Under the pieces are notes generated by a model. That model worked only from the letters and a program-made list of their open reading frames with translations. It was not told where the DNA came from and ran no database searches. A stretch of 64,000 bases of DNA from UMGS1783 sp900555065 (lineage in GTDB: Bacteria > Bacillota > Clostridia > Oscillospirales > UMGS1783): contig CALKPL010000050.1 of the NCBI GenBank assembly GCA_937991645.1, positions 49,727 through 113,726 on the forward strand. The letters run 5' to 3'. This document shows, piece after piece, positions 1-7,050 of this stretch. The translations under genes were made by a program, and so were the position numbers. The stretch's first letter is position 1. Each line of letters starts with the position of its first letter.

Positions 1-13
1 TTCATCCCTTTGC

Positions 14-43
14 TTGACAATTCAGGACGGCCGCGTATATGAT
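14..43 (+). promoter_or_regulatory. sigma-A promoter of pgi
   Basis: A TTGACA -35 box (14-19) and a TATGAT -10 box (38-43) are separated by 18 bases, about 50 bases upstream of the pgi start. Confidence 0.7.
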
Positions 44-91
44 ATGAGCGATCGGGTAAGCTGAAATAAACGGAAAATACAGGAGGCGACT

Positions 92-1399
92 ATGCGTTTA
101 AACGAACAATATATCATGCCTTTTCTGGATCGGGGCCGGTATGCGCGGCTGCTTTCACGCGCCGGCGAATGCCGGGATATGCTCGCGGGCGGCGGCGGAC
201 TGGGCAGCGAATATACCGGCTGGCTCTCCCTCGCGGACGGCTACGACCCGGCTGAGCTGGAGCGGATTGAGCGCACTGCGGCAAAAATCTGGGCCGAAGC
301 GGATCTGCTTGTCGTGGTCGGGATCGGCGGCTCGTTTATGGGCGCGAAGTCCGCGATTGAATTTTTACCGGCGGCCGCCGGTGTGCCGGAGGTCCTCTTT
401 GCCGGAAACAGCCTGAGCCCTGACGCATTGGCCCGGGTCCTGGACGCCTGCGCGGACCGGGAGGTCTGTGTCAACGTCATCTCCAAATCCGGGACGACCA
501 CCGAGCCTGCAGCCGCTTTTGCCGTGCTGGAACGGTTTATGGAGGAAAAATATGGGGCGGCTGCGGCGGGTCGGATCTTTGCGACTACGGACAAACGCCG
601 CGGCACGCTTTTGAATCTTGCGCGGGAAAAGGGCTATGAGACTTTCGTTGTGCCGGACGACGTGGGCGGCCGCTATTCTGTGCTCACTCCCGTTGGGCTG
701 CTGCCCATTGCCGTTGCCGGCGCGGATATCCGCAGCCTGCTCGCCGGCGCGGCGGCAGCGTTGCGGGAATACCTTGCAAAACCCGCGAAGGAGAACGACG
801 CGTGCAGGTATGCCGCGATGCGCCAGCAGTTGTTTGAAAGCGGGCGCGGCGTGGAGATCCTGGTGAGCTACGAGCCTGCGCTCGCTTCGCTTGGACTGTG
901 GTGGCAGCAGTTGATGGGGGAGAGCCACGGAAAGGAAAAGACGGGACTGTTCCCGGCCTGTCTGAGCTTTTCGCAGGATCTGCACTCCATGGGGCAGTTT
1001 ATACAGCAGGGGTCGCCGAATCTGTTTGAAACGGTGCTTTGGGTGGATGCGCCGCAGCGGGACGTGACGCTGCCGTCCAATATGGGCGAACAGCTCCGGT
1101 TTCTCGACGGAGCGTCGATGCACCGCCTGAACCGCTGCGCGTTTGAAGCCACCCTGCTTGCGCATTGCGACGGCGGCACGCCGAATATCGTCGTCGAACT
1201 GGCCGGGCGGGACGAGCGGACGCTGGGCCGTCTGTACGCTTTCTTTGAGACTGCCTGCGCCATAGGCGGGTACCTGCTCGGCGTAAACCCGTTCGACCAG
1301 CCGGGTGTGGAGGACTACAAGCGCAATATGTACGCGCTGCTCGGCCGCCCCGGTTATGAGGAGCTGGCGGCACGCCTGCGCGCGCGGCTGGATGGCTAA
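92..1399 (+). CDS. pgi: Glucose-6-phosphate isomerase
   Basis: Interconverts glucose 6-phosphate and fructose 6-phosphate in the cytoplasm, at the entry to glycolysis. The 435 residues match the short Gram-positive form. Seen motifs are GIGGSFMGAKSAIEF near residue 77, SKSGTTTEP at 131-139 (sugar-phosphate binding), and GESHGKE around 276-282 with the catalytic Glu; the C-terminal VNPFDQPGVEDYK carries the conserved Lys region. The ATG start has an AGGAGG site five bases upstream and its own promoter. It is a single-gene unit: a 23-bp minisatellite begins at the stop codon and a bidirectional terminator follows. Nothing in the protein looks defective. Confidence 0.96.
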   Translation: MRLNEQYIMPFLDRGRYARLLSRAGECRDMLAGGGGLGSEYTGWLSLADGYDPAELERIERTAAKIWAEADLLVVVGIGGSFMGAKSAIEFLPAAAGVPEVLFAGNSLSPDALARVLDACADREVCVNVISKSGTTTEPAAAFAVLERFMEEKYGAAAAGRIFATTDKRRGTLLNLAREKGYETFVVPDDVGGRYSVLTPVGLLPIAVAGADIRSLLAGAAAALREYLAKPAKENDACRYAAMRQQLFESGRGVEILVSYEPALASLGLWWQQLMGESHGKEKTGLFPACLSFSQDLHSMGQFIQQGSPNLFETVLWVDAPQRDVTLPSNMGEQLRFLDGASMHRLNRCAFEATLLAHCDGGTPNIVVELAGRDERTLGRLYAFFETACAIGGYLLGVNPFDQPGVEDYKRNMYALLGRPGYEELAARLRARLDG

Positions 1400-1612
1400 A
1401 TTTGGCCTGGCCGGATGGCCGCGCCGGGGCTTGGCGGATAGCTGCGGCGGCGGGGCTTGGCGGTCGGCTTGCGCCGGGTTTGGCCGGATGGCCGCGCCGG
1501 GCTTGGCGTATGGCTTGCGCCGGGTGTGGCGATTGGCCGTGCCGGGCATGAGGATAGCTGCGGCGGAGCTTGGCGGATAGCTGCGGCGGGGTTTGGCGGT
1601 CGGCTGTATCGG
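1400..1612. repeat. Minisatellite of about nine 22-29 bp units
   Basis: Imperfect tandem units start at about 1402, 1431, 1457, 1480, 1503, 1526, 1548, 1570 and 1593. The approximate consensus is TTGGCGGATGGCTGCGCCGG. Most units are 22-23 bp, which is not a multiple of three, so the array cannot encode a repeated peptide in one frame. It fills the gap between the pgi stop codon and the terminator, and the last codons of pgi already resemble the unit. Confidence 0.85.
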
Positions 1613-1623
1613 ATTCAGAAAAA

Positions 1624-1649
1624 AAAAGAAGGGCTGGGGCCCTTCTTTT
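1624..1649. terminator. Bidirectional terminator between pgi and the nitroreductase gene
   Basis: Arms AAAAGAAGGG and CCCTTCTTTT surround a 6-base loop. The T run on the minus strand overlaps the stop codon of the nitroreductase gene. Confidence 0.85.
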
Positions 1650-2166
1650 ACCATTTTTCAAAGTGGATTTTCTCCGGCTCAAACCGGTCCTCCGGCGGCA
1701 GGATGCGCGCGGGATGACCGATCGACACCACTGCCAGCGGTACGATGTGCGCCGGCAGGCCGAGAACCTCCGCCACGCCTTTGACGCGGTTCATGACGGG
1801 ATAGGTTCCGAGCCAGACCGCGCCCAGTCCCGTCGCGTGCGCGGCGAGCAGGATATTCTGTACGCATGCCGAGCAGTCCTGGATCCAGTAGTCGGGATCG
1901 CTTTTGATGGTCAGGTTCATATCGCCGCAGACGACGATGCCCACCGGTGCGGTTTTCAACATTTCCGCATTTCCGTCCTCTTTGGATGCGATATCGGCCA
2001 GAATCTTCCGGTCCCGTACTACGACGAACGCCCAGTCCCGATTGTCGATGGCGCTCGGCGCAGCCATGGCTGCCCGCAGCAGCGTCTCCACCTGCTCGGC
2101 GGATACGTCCTCGTCCGTGTACCTGCGAATGCTTCGCCGGGTCAGAATTGCTTCCATTGCGTCCAT
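1648..2166 (-). CDS. Nitroreductase family protein
   Basis: A predicted FMN-dependent NAD(P)H oxidoreductase of the nitroreductase fold; physiological substrate unknown. The N-terminal AILTRRSIRRYTDEDV is the classic FMN-phosphate binding start of the family, followed by AAMAAPSAIDNRDWAFVVV. The C-terminal half has GLGAVWLG and a VVSIGHPA element typical of the family. The chosen ATG gives 172 residues and has a GGAGG site just upstream; a longer reading frame upstream has no ribosome site. It is transcribed alone from a promoter facing the next gene, and its substrate cannot be inferred from neighbours. Confidence 0.88.
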   Translation of the reverse strand: MDAMEAILTRRSIRRYTDEDVSAEQVETLLRAAMAAPSAIDNRDWAFVVVRDRKILADIASKEDGNAEMLKTAPVGIVVCGDMNLTIKSDPDYWIQDCSACVQNILLAAHATGLGAVWLGTYPVMNRVKGVAEVLGLPAHIVPLAVVSIGHPARILPPEDRFEPEKIHFEKW

Positions 2167-2196
2167 AAAGCTTTGCCTCCTCTGTCTTTTTCTTAT

Positions 2197-2225
2197 ATTA
2201 TATAGATTATAAAAAAAAAATACAA
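2197..2225 (-). promoter_or_regulatory. sigma-A promoter of the nitroreductase gene
   Basis: On the minus strand, TTGTAT (2220-2225) and TATAAT (2197-2202) are 17 bases apart, with an A/T run filling the spacer. Confidence 0.6.
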
Positions 2226-2278
2226 GACGTCTTACATTGCGGGAAAAGTGAAAATTAGATGAATTCACCCGGCGCGTA

Positions 2279-2307
2279 TTGAATTCTGTCGTGGGGTAAG
2301 GTATAAT
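2279..2307 (+). promoter_or_regulatory. sigma-A promoter of the P-loop protein gene
   Basis: TTGAAT (2279-2284) and TATAAT (2302-2307) with a 17-base spacer, 34 bases upstream of the start codon. Confidence 0.7.
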
Positions 2308-2340
2308 GAATATACTAAATCATGGGGAGGACTTTCTGCA

Positions 2341-2751
2341 ATGATTAAAGCGATCATGGGACTCAAAGGCTCTGGGAAAACGAAAGCCTTGGCGGATCAG
2401 GCGAACAGAGCGGCCGATGTGGGCAAGGGCGACGTGGTGTACATAGAAAAGGGTACGACGCTGATGTACGACGTGAGCCACCAGGTGCGGCTGGTCAATA
2501 TCGAAGACTACGCGATCAGGCAATTCGACGAGCTGTATGGATTCCTTGCAGGGTTGATTGCCGGAAACCACGACATCACCGAGATTTTTATCGACGGCAT
2601 CACAAAGATTTGCTCCTATGATATCCCTGAGATCGAGCGTTTCCTGAACCGGGCGGAGGCGCTGTGCGCAATGGACGGCACGTCGATTACGCTGACTATC
2701 TCCGGCGACGTTGCGGATGCGACGGAGGGAATCAAAAAGTACCTTGTCTAA
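2341..2751 (+). CDS. Small P-loop ATPase/GTPase-like protein
   Basis: Function unknown. The 136-residue protein opens with IMGLKGSGKTKAL, a Walker A loop at residues 8-15, and has a hydrophobic strand ending in Asp (EIFIDGITK), a plausible Walker B, near residue 80. No other domain fits in this length. Similar short P-loop proteins are common near ribosomal-protein genes in Clostridia and are often labelled only as ATP-binding or twitching-motility related; that label is not supported here. GGGGAGG precedes the ATG. It has its own promoter and terminator, so it is a single-gene unit upstream of rplU. Confidence 0.8.
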   Translation: MIKAIMGLKGSGKTKALADQANRAADVGKGDVVYIEKGTTLMYDVSHQVRLVNIEDYAIRQFDELYGFLAGLIAGNHDITEIFIDGITKICSYDIPEIERFLNRAEALCAMDGTSITLTISGDVADATEGIKKYLV

Positions 2752-2759
2752 GACTGAAG

Positions 2760-2787
2760 GCGGACGCCGACGCGGCGTCCGCTTTTT
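2760..2787 (+). terminator. Terminator after the P-loop gene
   Basis: Nine-base arms GCGGACGCC and GGCGTCCGC around a 5-base loop, followed by five T. Confidence 0.9.
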
Positions 2788-2880
2788 GTCCCAAAAGCGG
2801 CGCGCCGAATAAACAGGGCTTTTACGGTGCATTCCCCGCGATAAAACGAATAAAAAACCTGGAAACGGGGGAAATTTTCA

Positions 2881-2909
2881 TTGACTGTGGATTTCTCCTG
2901 TGTTATAAT
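2881..2909 (+). promoter_or_regulatory. sigma-A promoter of the rplU operon
   Basis: TTGACT (2881-2886) and TATAAT (2904-2909) with a 17-base spacer, leaving a leader of about 75 bases before rplU. Confidence 0.85.
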
Positions 2910-2914
2910 ATTGT

Positions 2915-2990
2915 CTGCCGCATGCCGCCAGGTTGAAAGACAGTTGTCTGCCTGGCGCAGCGAGACTGAAAGGAAAGCGAGGTGCTTTGC
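2915..2990 (+). promoter_or_regulatory. Candidate L21 leader RNA
   Basis: Between the promoter and rplU the transcript can form a stem GCCAGG/CCTGGC enclosing a smaller stem AGAC/GTCT. Bacillota carry an autoregulatory L21 leader at this position. The assignment rests on position and foldability, not on a covariance search. Confidence 0.5.
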
Positions 2991-2991
2991 A

Positions 2992-3303
2992 TTGTACGCA
3001 GTAATTGAGACTGGCGGGAAGCAATACAAAGTACAGCAGGGAGACGTGCTCTTCGTGGAAAAACTCGGCCTGGAAGAGGGCGACTCTGTGAAATTTGACA
3101 AGGTTCTCATGGTAGGTAAAGAGGACGGGCTCGTCGTGGGCGCACCCTATGTGGAGGGCGCCGCAGTGGAGGCGACCGTCGTCAAAAACGGCAAGGACAG
3201 GAAAATCATCGTGTATAAGTTCAAGGCCAAAAAGAACTATCGCAGAAAGCAGGGCCACAGACAGCCGTACACAAAGGTAGAGATCGGCGCGATCAACGCG
3301 TAA
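2992..3303 (+). CDS. rplU: 50S ribosomal protein L21
   Basis: Structural protein of the large ribosomal subunit that binds 23S rRNA. The sequence after the start, YAVIETGGKQYKVQQGD, is the canonical L21 N-terminus, and the C-terminus KKNYRRKQGHRQPYTKV is the usual basic RNA-binding tail. A TTG codon was chosen as start: it gives the normal length of 103 residues and has GAGGTG about seven bases upstream. An upstream in-frame ATG would place the N-terminus inside the promoter. First gene of the rplU-prp-rpmA operon, with obgE after a terminator. Confidence 0.95.
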   Translation: MYAVIETGGKQYKVQQGDVLFVEKLGLEEGDSVKFDKVLMVGKEDGLVVGAPYVEGAAVEATVVKNGKDRKIIVYKFKAKKNYRRKQGHRQPYTKVEIGAINA

Positions 3304-3315
3304 GTCAGGCGCAGC

Positions 3316-3633
3316 ATGATCGTATGTAAATTCGTTTATCATGCCGGGCGGATATGCGAAGTGACGCTCACGGGGCATGCGGGGTACGATGCGCACGGAC
3401 GGGATATCGTCTGCGCCGCGGTCAGCGCGGCCGCCGACCTGACCGTTCATTTGGCGGAAGCGTATTTTGGAGTGAAGGCCGAGGTCTCGGCCGATTCTCC
3501 GGGGAACCTGCATGTGTCGCTTCCCGCGCAGGACGAAACGGCCCACAAGCTGTTTGCCGGGTTGCGGGATTATCTTGAGGCGACGGCGCAGACGTATCCG
3601 CAGAATATTAAGATACAAACCATGGAGGTGTAA
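3316..3633 (+). CDS. prp: Ribosomal-processing cysteine protease Prp
   Basis: Cysteine protease that removes the N-terminal peptide of L27 in Bacillota, needed for a functional peptidyl-transferase centre. The 105 residues contain GHAGYDAHGRDIVCAAVS, with the catalytic His at 21 and Cys at 33, exactly the family signature. Its substrate is the next gene: L27 here starts MLRLSLQYF-AHKKG, the form that Prp cleaves after Phe9. The gene sits between rplU and rpmA, 12 bases after L21 and 3 bases before L27. Its ribosome-binding site is weak, suggesting translational coupling to rplU. Confidence 0.95.
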   Translation: MIVCKFVYHAGRICEVTLTGHAGYDAHGRDIVCAAVSAAADLTVHLAEAYFGVKAEVSADSPGNLHVSLPAQDETAHKLFAGLRDYLEATAQTYPQNIKIQTMEV

Positions 3634-3636
3634 CAA

Positions 3637-3921
3637 ATGCTGAGATTGAGTTTACAGTACTTTGCGCATAAAAAGGGAATGGGCTCCACCAAGAACGGGC
3701 GCGACAGCGAATCCAAGCGCCTTGGCCCCAAGCGTGCCGACGGACAGTTCGCCGCTGCGGGGAACATCCTGGTCCGCCAGCGCGGTACCAAGATCCATCC
3801 CGGTACCAATGTTGGCAAGGGCAAGGATGACACGCTCTTCGCGCTGGTAGACGGCGTCGTCCGGTTCGAGCGCCGGGGCAGGGACCGCAAGCAGGTCAGT
3901 GTCTATGAGATTGCGCAGTAA
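3637..3921 (+). CDS. rpmA: 50S ribosomal protein L27 (with cleavable leader)
   Basis: Large-subunit protein whose N-terminus reaches the peptidyl-transferase centre. The 94-residue product begins with the extra peptide MLRLSLQYF found only in species encoding Prp; the mature protein would begin AHKKGMGSTKNGRDS. The rest (RLGPKRADGQFAAAGNILV, then RQRGTKIHPG) is typical L27. A GGAGGTG site precedes the ATG. It is the last gene before a strong terminator. Confidence 0.97.
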   Translation: MLRLSLQYFAHKKGMGSTKNGRDSESKRLGPKRADGQFAAAGNILVRQRGTKIHPGTNVGKGKDDTLFALVDGVVRFERRGRDRKQVSVYEIAQ

Positions 3922-3934
3922 CGTATAAACAGGA

Positions 3935-3972
3935 AAATCTCAGATACGATAAGAGTATCTGAGATTTTTTTT
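3935..3972 (+). terminator. Terminator after rpmA
   Basis: Thirteen-base arms (AAATCTCAGATAC and its complement) with a 7-base loop and a run of T; obgE starts 16 bases later. Confidence 0.9.
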
Positions 3973-3987
3973 GAGGGGGCAGGACAT

Positions 3988-5256
3988 ATGTTCGCGGATT
4001 TTGCAAAAATAACGGTCCGGTCAGGGGACGGCGGCAACGGCTGCGTGTCCTTCCACCGTGAAAAATATGTGGCGGCCGGCGGGCCGGACGGCGGCACGGG
4101 CGGCCGCGGCGGCGATATCGTGTTCGTCGCGGACAAAAATCTCAACTCGCTGGTCGATTTCCGCTATAAGCGAAAATACACAGCTGAAAACGGGGAGGAC
4201 GGCGCTGCAAAAAACTGTACGGGCAGAAGCGGCCGTTCGCTAGTCATCCGGGTCCCCGTCGGCACGCTGATCCGGGAGGCGTCGACGGGCGCCGTTATGA
4301 AAGACATGTCGGACATGGAACCGTACGTTCTTGCAAAAGGCGGCGCGGGCGGCTGGGGCAACGCCCGGTACGCGAACGCGGTGCGGCAGGCGCCGCGATT
4401 TTCCCGCGCTGGCCGGCCTGGGACGGAATATGAACTGCTGCTGGAGCTGAAACTGATTGCGGACGTAGGGCTCGTGGCGCTGCCAAACGTAGGAAAGTCC
4501 ACCCTGCTTTCCGTGGTGAGCGCGGCGCGGCCCAAGATCGCAAATTACCATTTTACCACGCTCTCACCCAATCTCGGCGTAGTGCGCGTAGACGAAGGAG
4601 AGTCCTTTGTCATGGCGGACATCCCGGGTATCATCGGCGGCGCGAGCCAGGGCGTGGGTTTGGGCCTGCAGTTTCTACGGCATATAGAGCGCTGCCGACT
4701 GCTCGTGCACATGGTCGACATTGCATCCACAGAGGGCCGCGACCCCATTGAGGATTATGAGACCATCAACGCTGAAATGCGCCAGTACAGCCCGGCGCTG
4801 GCACAAAAGCCGCAGATCGTCGTCGGGAATAAGGCCGACGCGGTCACGGACCGCGCGCGGGCAGACGCATTCCGGGCCCATGTTGAGGCGCAGGGGCGCA
4901 CCTATGTCGAAATCTCGGCGGCCGCGCGCACCGGCGTGCGTGAGCTCGTCTACCTGTTGTGGGAGCGGATACAGCAGCTGCCCAGGCCTACGGTGTTCGA
5001 GCCGGAATACAGGCCGCAGGCCACCGCTGCCGAAGACCGCGGCTTCACCATACGCAAAGAGAACGGGGTATACTATGTCGAGGGCGACTGGCTGCTGCCG
5101 GTCATCAACTCCACCAACTTCGACGACTACGAATCCATATCCTATTTCCAGCGGCAGTTGGAATCCGCGGGCGTATACGCTGCGTTGGAGCGGGAGGGTA
5201 TTGAAGAGGGCGCCACCGTGAATATTTACGACGTGGAATTCGACTATATTTACTGA
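3988..5256 (+). CDS. obgE: Obg family GTPase
   Basis: GTPase that binds the 50S subunit late in assembly and links to stress signalling. Domain order: Gly-rich Obg domain (1-157, GDGGNGCVSFHREKYVAAGG), G domain (158 to about 330) and C-terminal OCT domain (about 345-422, with GFTIRKENGVYYVEGDWL). G motifs seen: ALPNVGKST (G1), DIPGIIGGASQGVGLG (G3), NKAD (G4) and SAA (G5). The first Gly of the usual GxPNxGKS G1 motif is Ala164, an uncommon change. Translation is led by a GAGGGGG site. An upstream terminator separates it from rpmA, so readthrough or its own promoter is needed. Confidence 0.95.
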   Translation: MFADFAKITVRSGDGGNGCVSFHREKYVAAGGPDGGTGGRGGDIVFVADKNLNSLVDFRYKRKYTAENGEDGAAKNCTGRSGRSLVIRVPVGTLIREASTGAVMKDMSDMEPYVLAKGGAGGWGNARYANAVRQAPRFSRAGRPGTEYELLLELKLIADVGLVALPNVGKSTLLSVVSAARPKIANYHFTTLSPNLGVVRVDEGESFVMADIPGIIGGASQGVGLGLQFLRHIERCRLLVHMVDIASTEGRDPIEDYETINAEMRQYSPALAQKPQIVVGNKADAVTDRARADAFRAHVEAQGRTYVEISAAARTGVRELVYLLWERIQQLPRPTVFEPEYRPQATAAEDRGFTIRKENGVYYVEGDWLLPVINSTNFDDYESISYFQRQLESAGVYAALEREGIEEGATVNIYDVEFDYIY

Positions 5257-5332
5257 TGCGCATACCTTATATATAATATATATGTATGACGGCGTCCATA
5301 GCAACGGCATTCCGAACGGACGGTACTGTACA

Positions 5333-5368
5333 AAGAAGGGCTGGTATTTTTTAATACCAGCCCTTCTT
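5333..5368. terminator. Bidirectional terminator between obgE and the SDR gene
   Basis: Sixteen-base perfect arms (AAGAAGGGCTGGTATT and its complement) with a 4-base loop, serving convergent genes. Confidence 0.88.
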
Positions 5369-5372
5369 GCAT

Positions 5373-6194
5373 TCAGGTTGCGTGGCCGCCGCCGTCCAGA
5401 TAAATGACGTTGCCGGTCATGAACTTTGAGTTGTCGCTTGCAAGATAGATGATGATTCCCACAATCTCGTCCGGTTCGCCAAACCGGCCGATGGGGTGCC
5501 GCGCAAGCCAGCGCTGTTCGTAGGTGGGGTCGTTGTCCATGCAGTACTGCAGCAGCGGCGTGTGGAACGTGCCCGGCATAACAATGTTGACGCGCACGCC
5601 GCGCTGGCACCAGTCGATGGCCGCAGCCTTCGTCAGCTGCACCATACCGCCCTTGCTGCCGCAATAGGCGGCGCTTTGCGGAATGGCTACGCCGCCCGCG
5701 CCTGAACCGATATTGATGATGGAGCCGGCCCCCTGCCGCAGCATAACGCGGCCGACATACTTCGTACACAGGAAGCAAGACTTCATATTGGTGTCCACTA
5801 CTCTGTCGTACTCCTCCTCCGGGAAGTCCTCAAAGGAGCAGCGGTAGGTTGTGCCCGCATCGTTGACGAGCACGTCGATTCCGCCGAAACGCCTGCACGT
5901 CTCATCCACCATGCGCTGCACATCGGCGGACTTTGTCACGTCGGCCGTCACATAGTCCACATCGAAAAGCGAAAGCTCGCGCTTTGTCTCGGCCAGCGCT
6001 GGCTCGCCGCGTGCGACGAGCATCACCTTCGCGCCGGCCATGGCCAGGCCCTTTGCCATCTCTTTGCCCAGTCCGCTGCTCGCGCCGGTTACGACCGCGA
6101 CCTTGCCGGTCAGGTCAAATATCTTCAGGGCCGGCGGCAGCGTCTGCGGCTGGTCGGTAATATCCAGATACCGGATTACATGTTTGTCAGACAT
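5373..6194 (-). CDS. SDR family oxidoreductase
   Basis: NAD(P)-dependent short-chain dehydrogenase of 273 residues, probably acting on a sugar or polyol alcohol/ketone. Cofactor motif TGASSGLG lies near residue 35; the catalytic YxxxK is in AAYCGSKGG, with a Ser-rich strand (IINIGSGAGG) before it. The usual NNAG motif reads NDAG. The C-terminal NVIYLDGGGHAT is typical of 2-deoxygluconate or gluconate 5-dehydrogenase-like members, but the substrate is not determinable. The ATG was chosen because of GAGGAGGG upstream; the longer frame lacks a site. It follows the SGNH hydrolase by 19 bases on the same strand, so the two are likely co-transcribed. Confidence 0.9.
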   Translation of the reverse strand: MSDKHVIRYLDITDQPQTLPPALKIFDLTGKVAVVTGASSGLGKEMAKGLAMAGAKVMLVARGEPALAETKRELSLFDVDYVTADVTKSADVQRMVDETCRRFGGIDVLVNDAGTTYRCSFEDFPEEEYDRVVDTNMKSCFLCTKYVGRVMLRQGAGSIINIGSGAGGVAIPQSAAYCGSKGGMVQLTKAAAIDWCQRGVRVNIVMPGTFHTPLLQYCMDNDPTYEQRWLARHPIGRFGEPDEIVGIIIYLASDNSKFMTGNVIYLDGGGHAT

Positions 6195-6213
6195 GGGATT
6201 CCCTCCTCGTCGT

Positions 6214-6834
6214 TCAGCCCAGAATCTCCTTAACCTTCTTCGCGACCGCCTCGGCAAGGCTGCGGTGGGACGGCGCGTCCATATGCACCGCGTCCGCCTT
6301 GCCCGGCTTGGCAACATCGGCCGCGGCCAGGAAGTCGCAGCCCATCTGCTCGGCTATGGGCCGATAGACCTCCGCAAACCGCTTGCTCTGCTTCAGGCTT
6401 TCCCTGTCCAGCAGAATCATCGGGCCGAGATTCAGCCGGTCGTCGCTGATCTCAACAGGGGAAATCACCAGGATTTTTTGCTGCGCGCCGAGAATTTCAC
6501 GCGTCTTCTGAATCAGCATGGCCATGCCCTGGCCCGTTGCGCCGATATTATTGCAGACATGGCGTTTAAGGTCGTTTGTGCCGAGGTTGAAGATCACGAG
6601 ATCGACCGGGTTGTGCGTAAGCAGACAGGCGGGCAGGTAATCCATGCCGTTCGCATAGGGCATCAGCGCGTCATGGAACACGGTCGTGCGCCCGTTCAGT
6701 CCCTCCTCAATCACCTTGTACCCTGTCAGCTGTTCCAGCAGACAGGGCCAGCGGGTCTGTTCGTCAAACCGCTCGCCGCTCTCGCCCATAAATCCCCAGG
6801 TGTTGGAATCGCCATAACACAGAATGCGTTTCAA
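6214..6834 (-). CDS. SGNH/GDSL family hydrolase
   Basis: Predicted serine esterase, perhaps a carbohydrate or arylester deacetylase. Block I is ILCYGDSNTWG with the nucleophilic Ser near residue 8; block III is FNLGTNDLK; block V HMDAPSHRSL has the Asp-x-x-His pair near the end. No signal peptide is seen, so it should be cytoplasmic. A TTG start giving MKRILCYGDSNTWG is preferred because GGAG lies nine bases upstream and the family usually begins this way; an ATG nine bases further upstream touches the GGAG. It is first in a two-gene unit with the SDR, suggesting the ester product could be the dehydrogenase substrate (inference). Confidence 0.88.
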   Translation of the reverse strand: MKRILCYGDSNTWGFMGESGERFDEQTRWPCLLEQLTGYKVIEEGLNGRTTVFHDALMPYANGMDYLPACLLTHNPVDLVIFNLGTNDLKRHVCNNIGATGQGMAMLIQKTREILGAQQKILVISPVEISDDRLNLGPMILLDRESLKQSKRFAEVYRPIAEQMGCDFLAAADVAKPGKADAVHMDAPSHRSLAEAVAKKVKEILG

Positions 6835-6937
6835 TACGACCATCTCCTATCATAATATATTTTCATCATACCAAATACATTTGTTTTATGCAATCCTTTT
6901 TCACGCGCCGCCCGCCGCCGGCCAATATAAAAACGTT

Positions 6938-6969
6938 TTTTGCAAGTTTGATGAATCCAACTTGCAAAA
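6938..6969. promoter_or_regulatory. Inverted repeat upstream of gdhA (candidate operator)
   Basis: Eleven-base arms TTTTGCAAGTT and AACTTGCAAAA flank a 10-base spacer, 25 bases upstream of the gdhA -35 box. A further CTTGCAA copy (6994-7000) overlaps that -35 box. Confidence 0.5.
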
Positions 6970-6994
6970 CGGGCTGTTTTTTCTACAAAAAATC

Positions 6995-7023
6995 TTGCAA
7001 TTTACAGCCTGCTAAGGTATAAT
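6995..7023 (+). promoter_or_regulatory. sigma-A promoter of gdhA
   Basis: TTGCAA (6995-7000) and TATAAT (7018-7023), 17-base spacer. The leader is only about 20 bases. Confidence 0.8.
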
Positions 7024-7050
7024 AAAGTATAAAAAATGGAGGTGTTTTCT

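Noticed and set aside
365..1654. Long minus-strand frame opposite pgi
   Set aside because: Arg/Pro-rich translation typical of a shadow of a GC-rich gene; no ribosome site and pgi is certain on the other strand.
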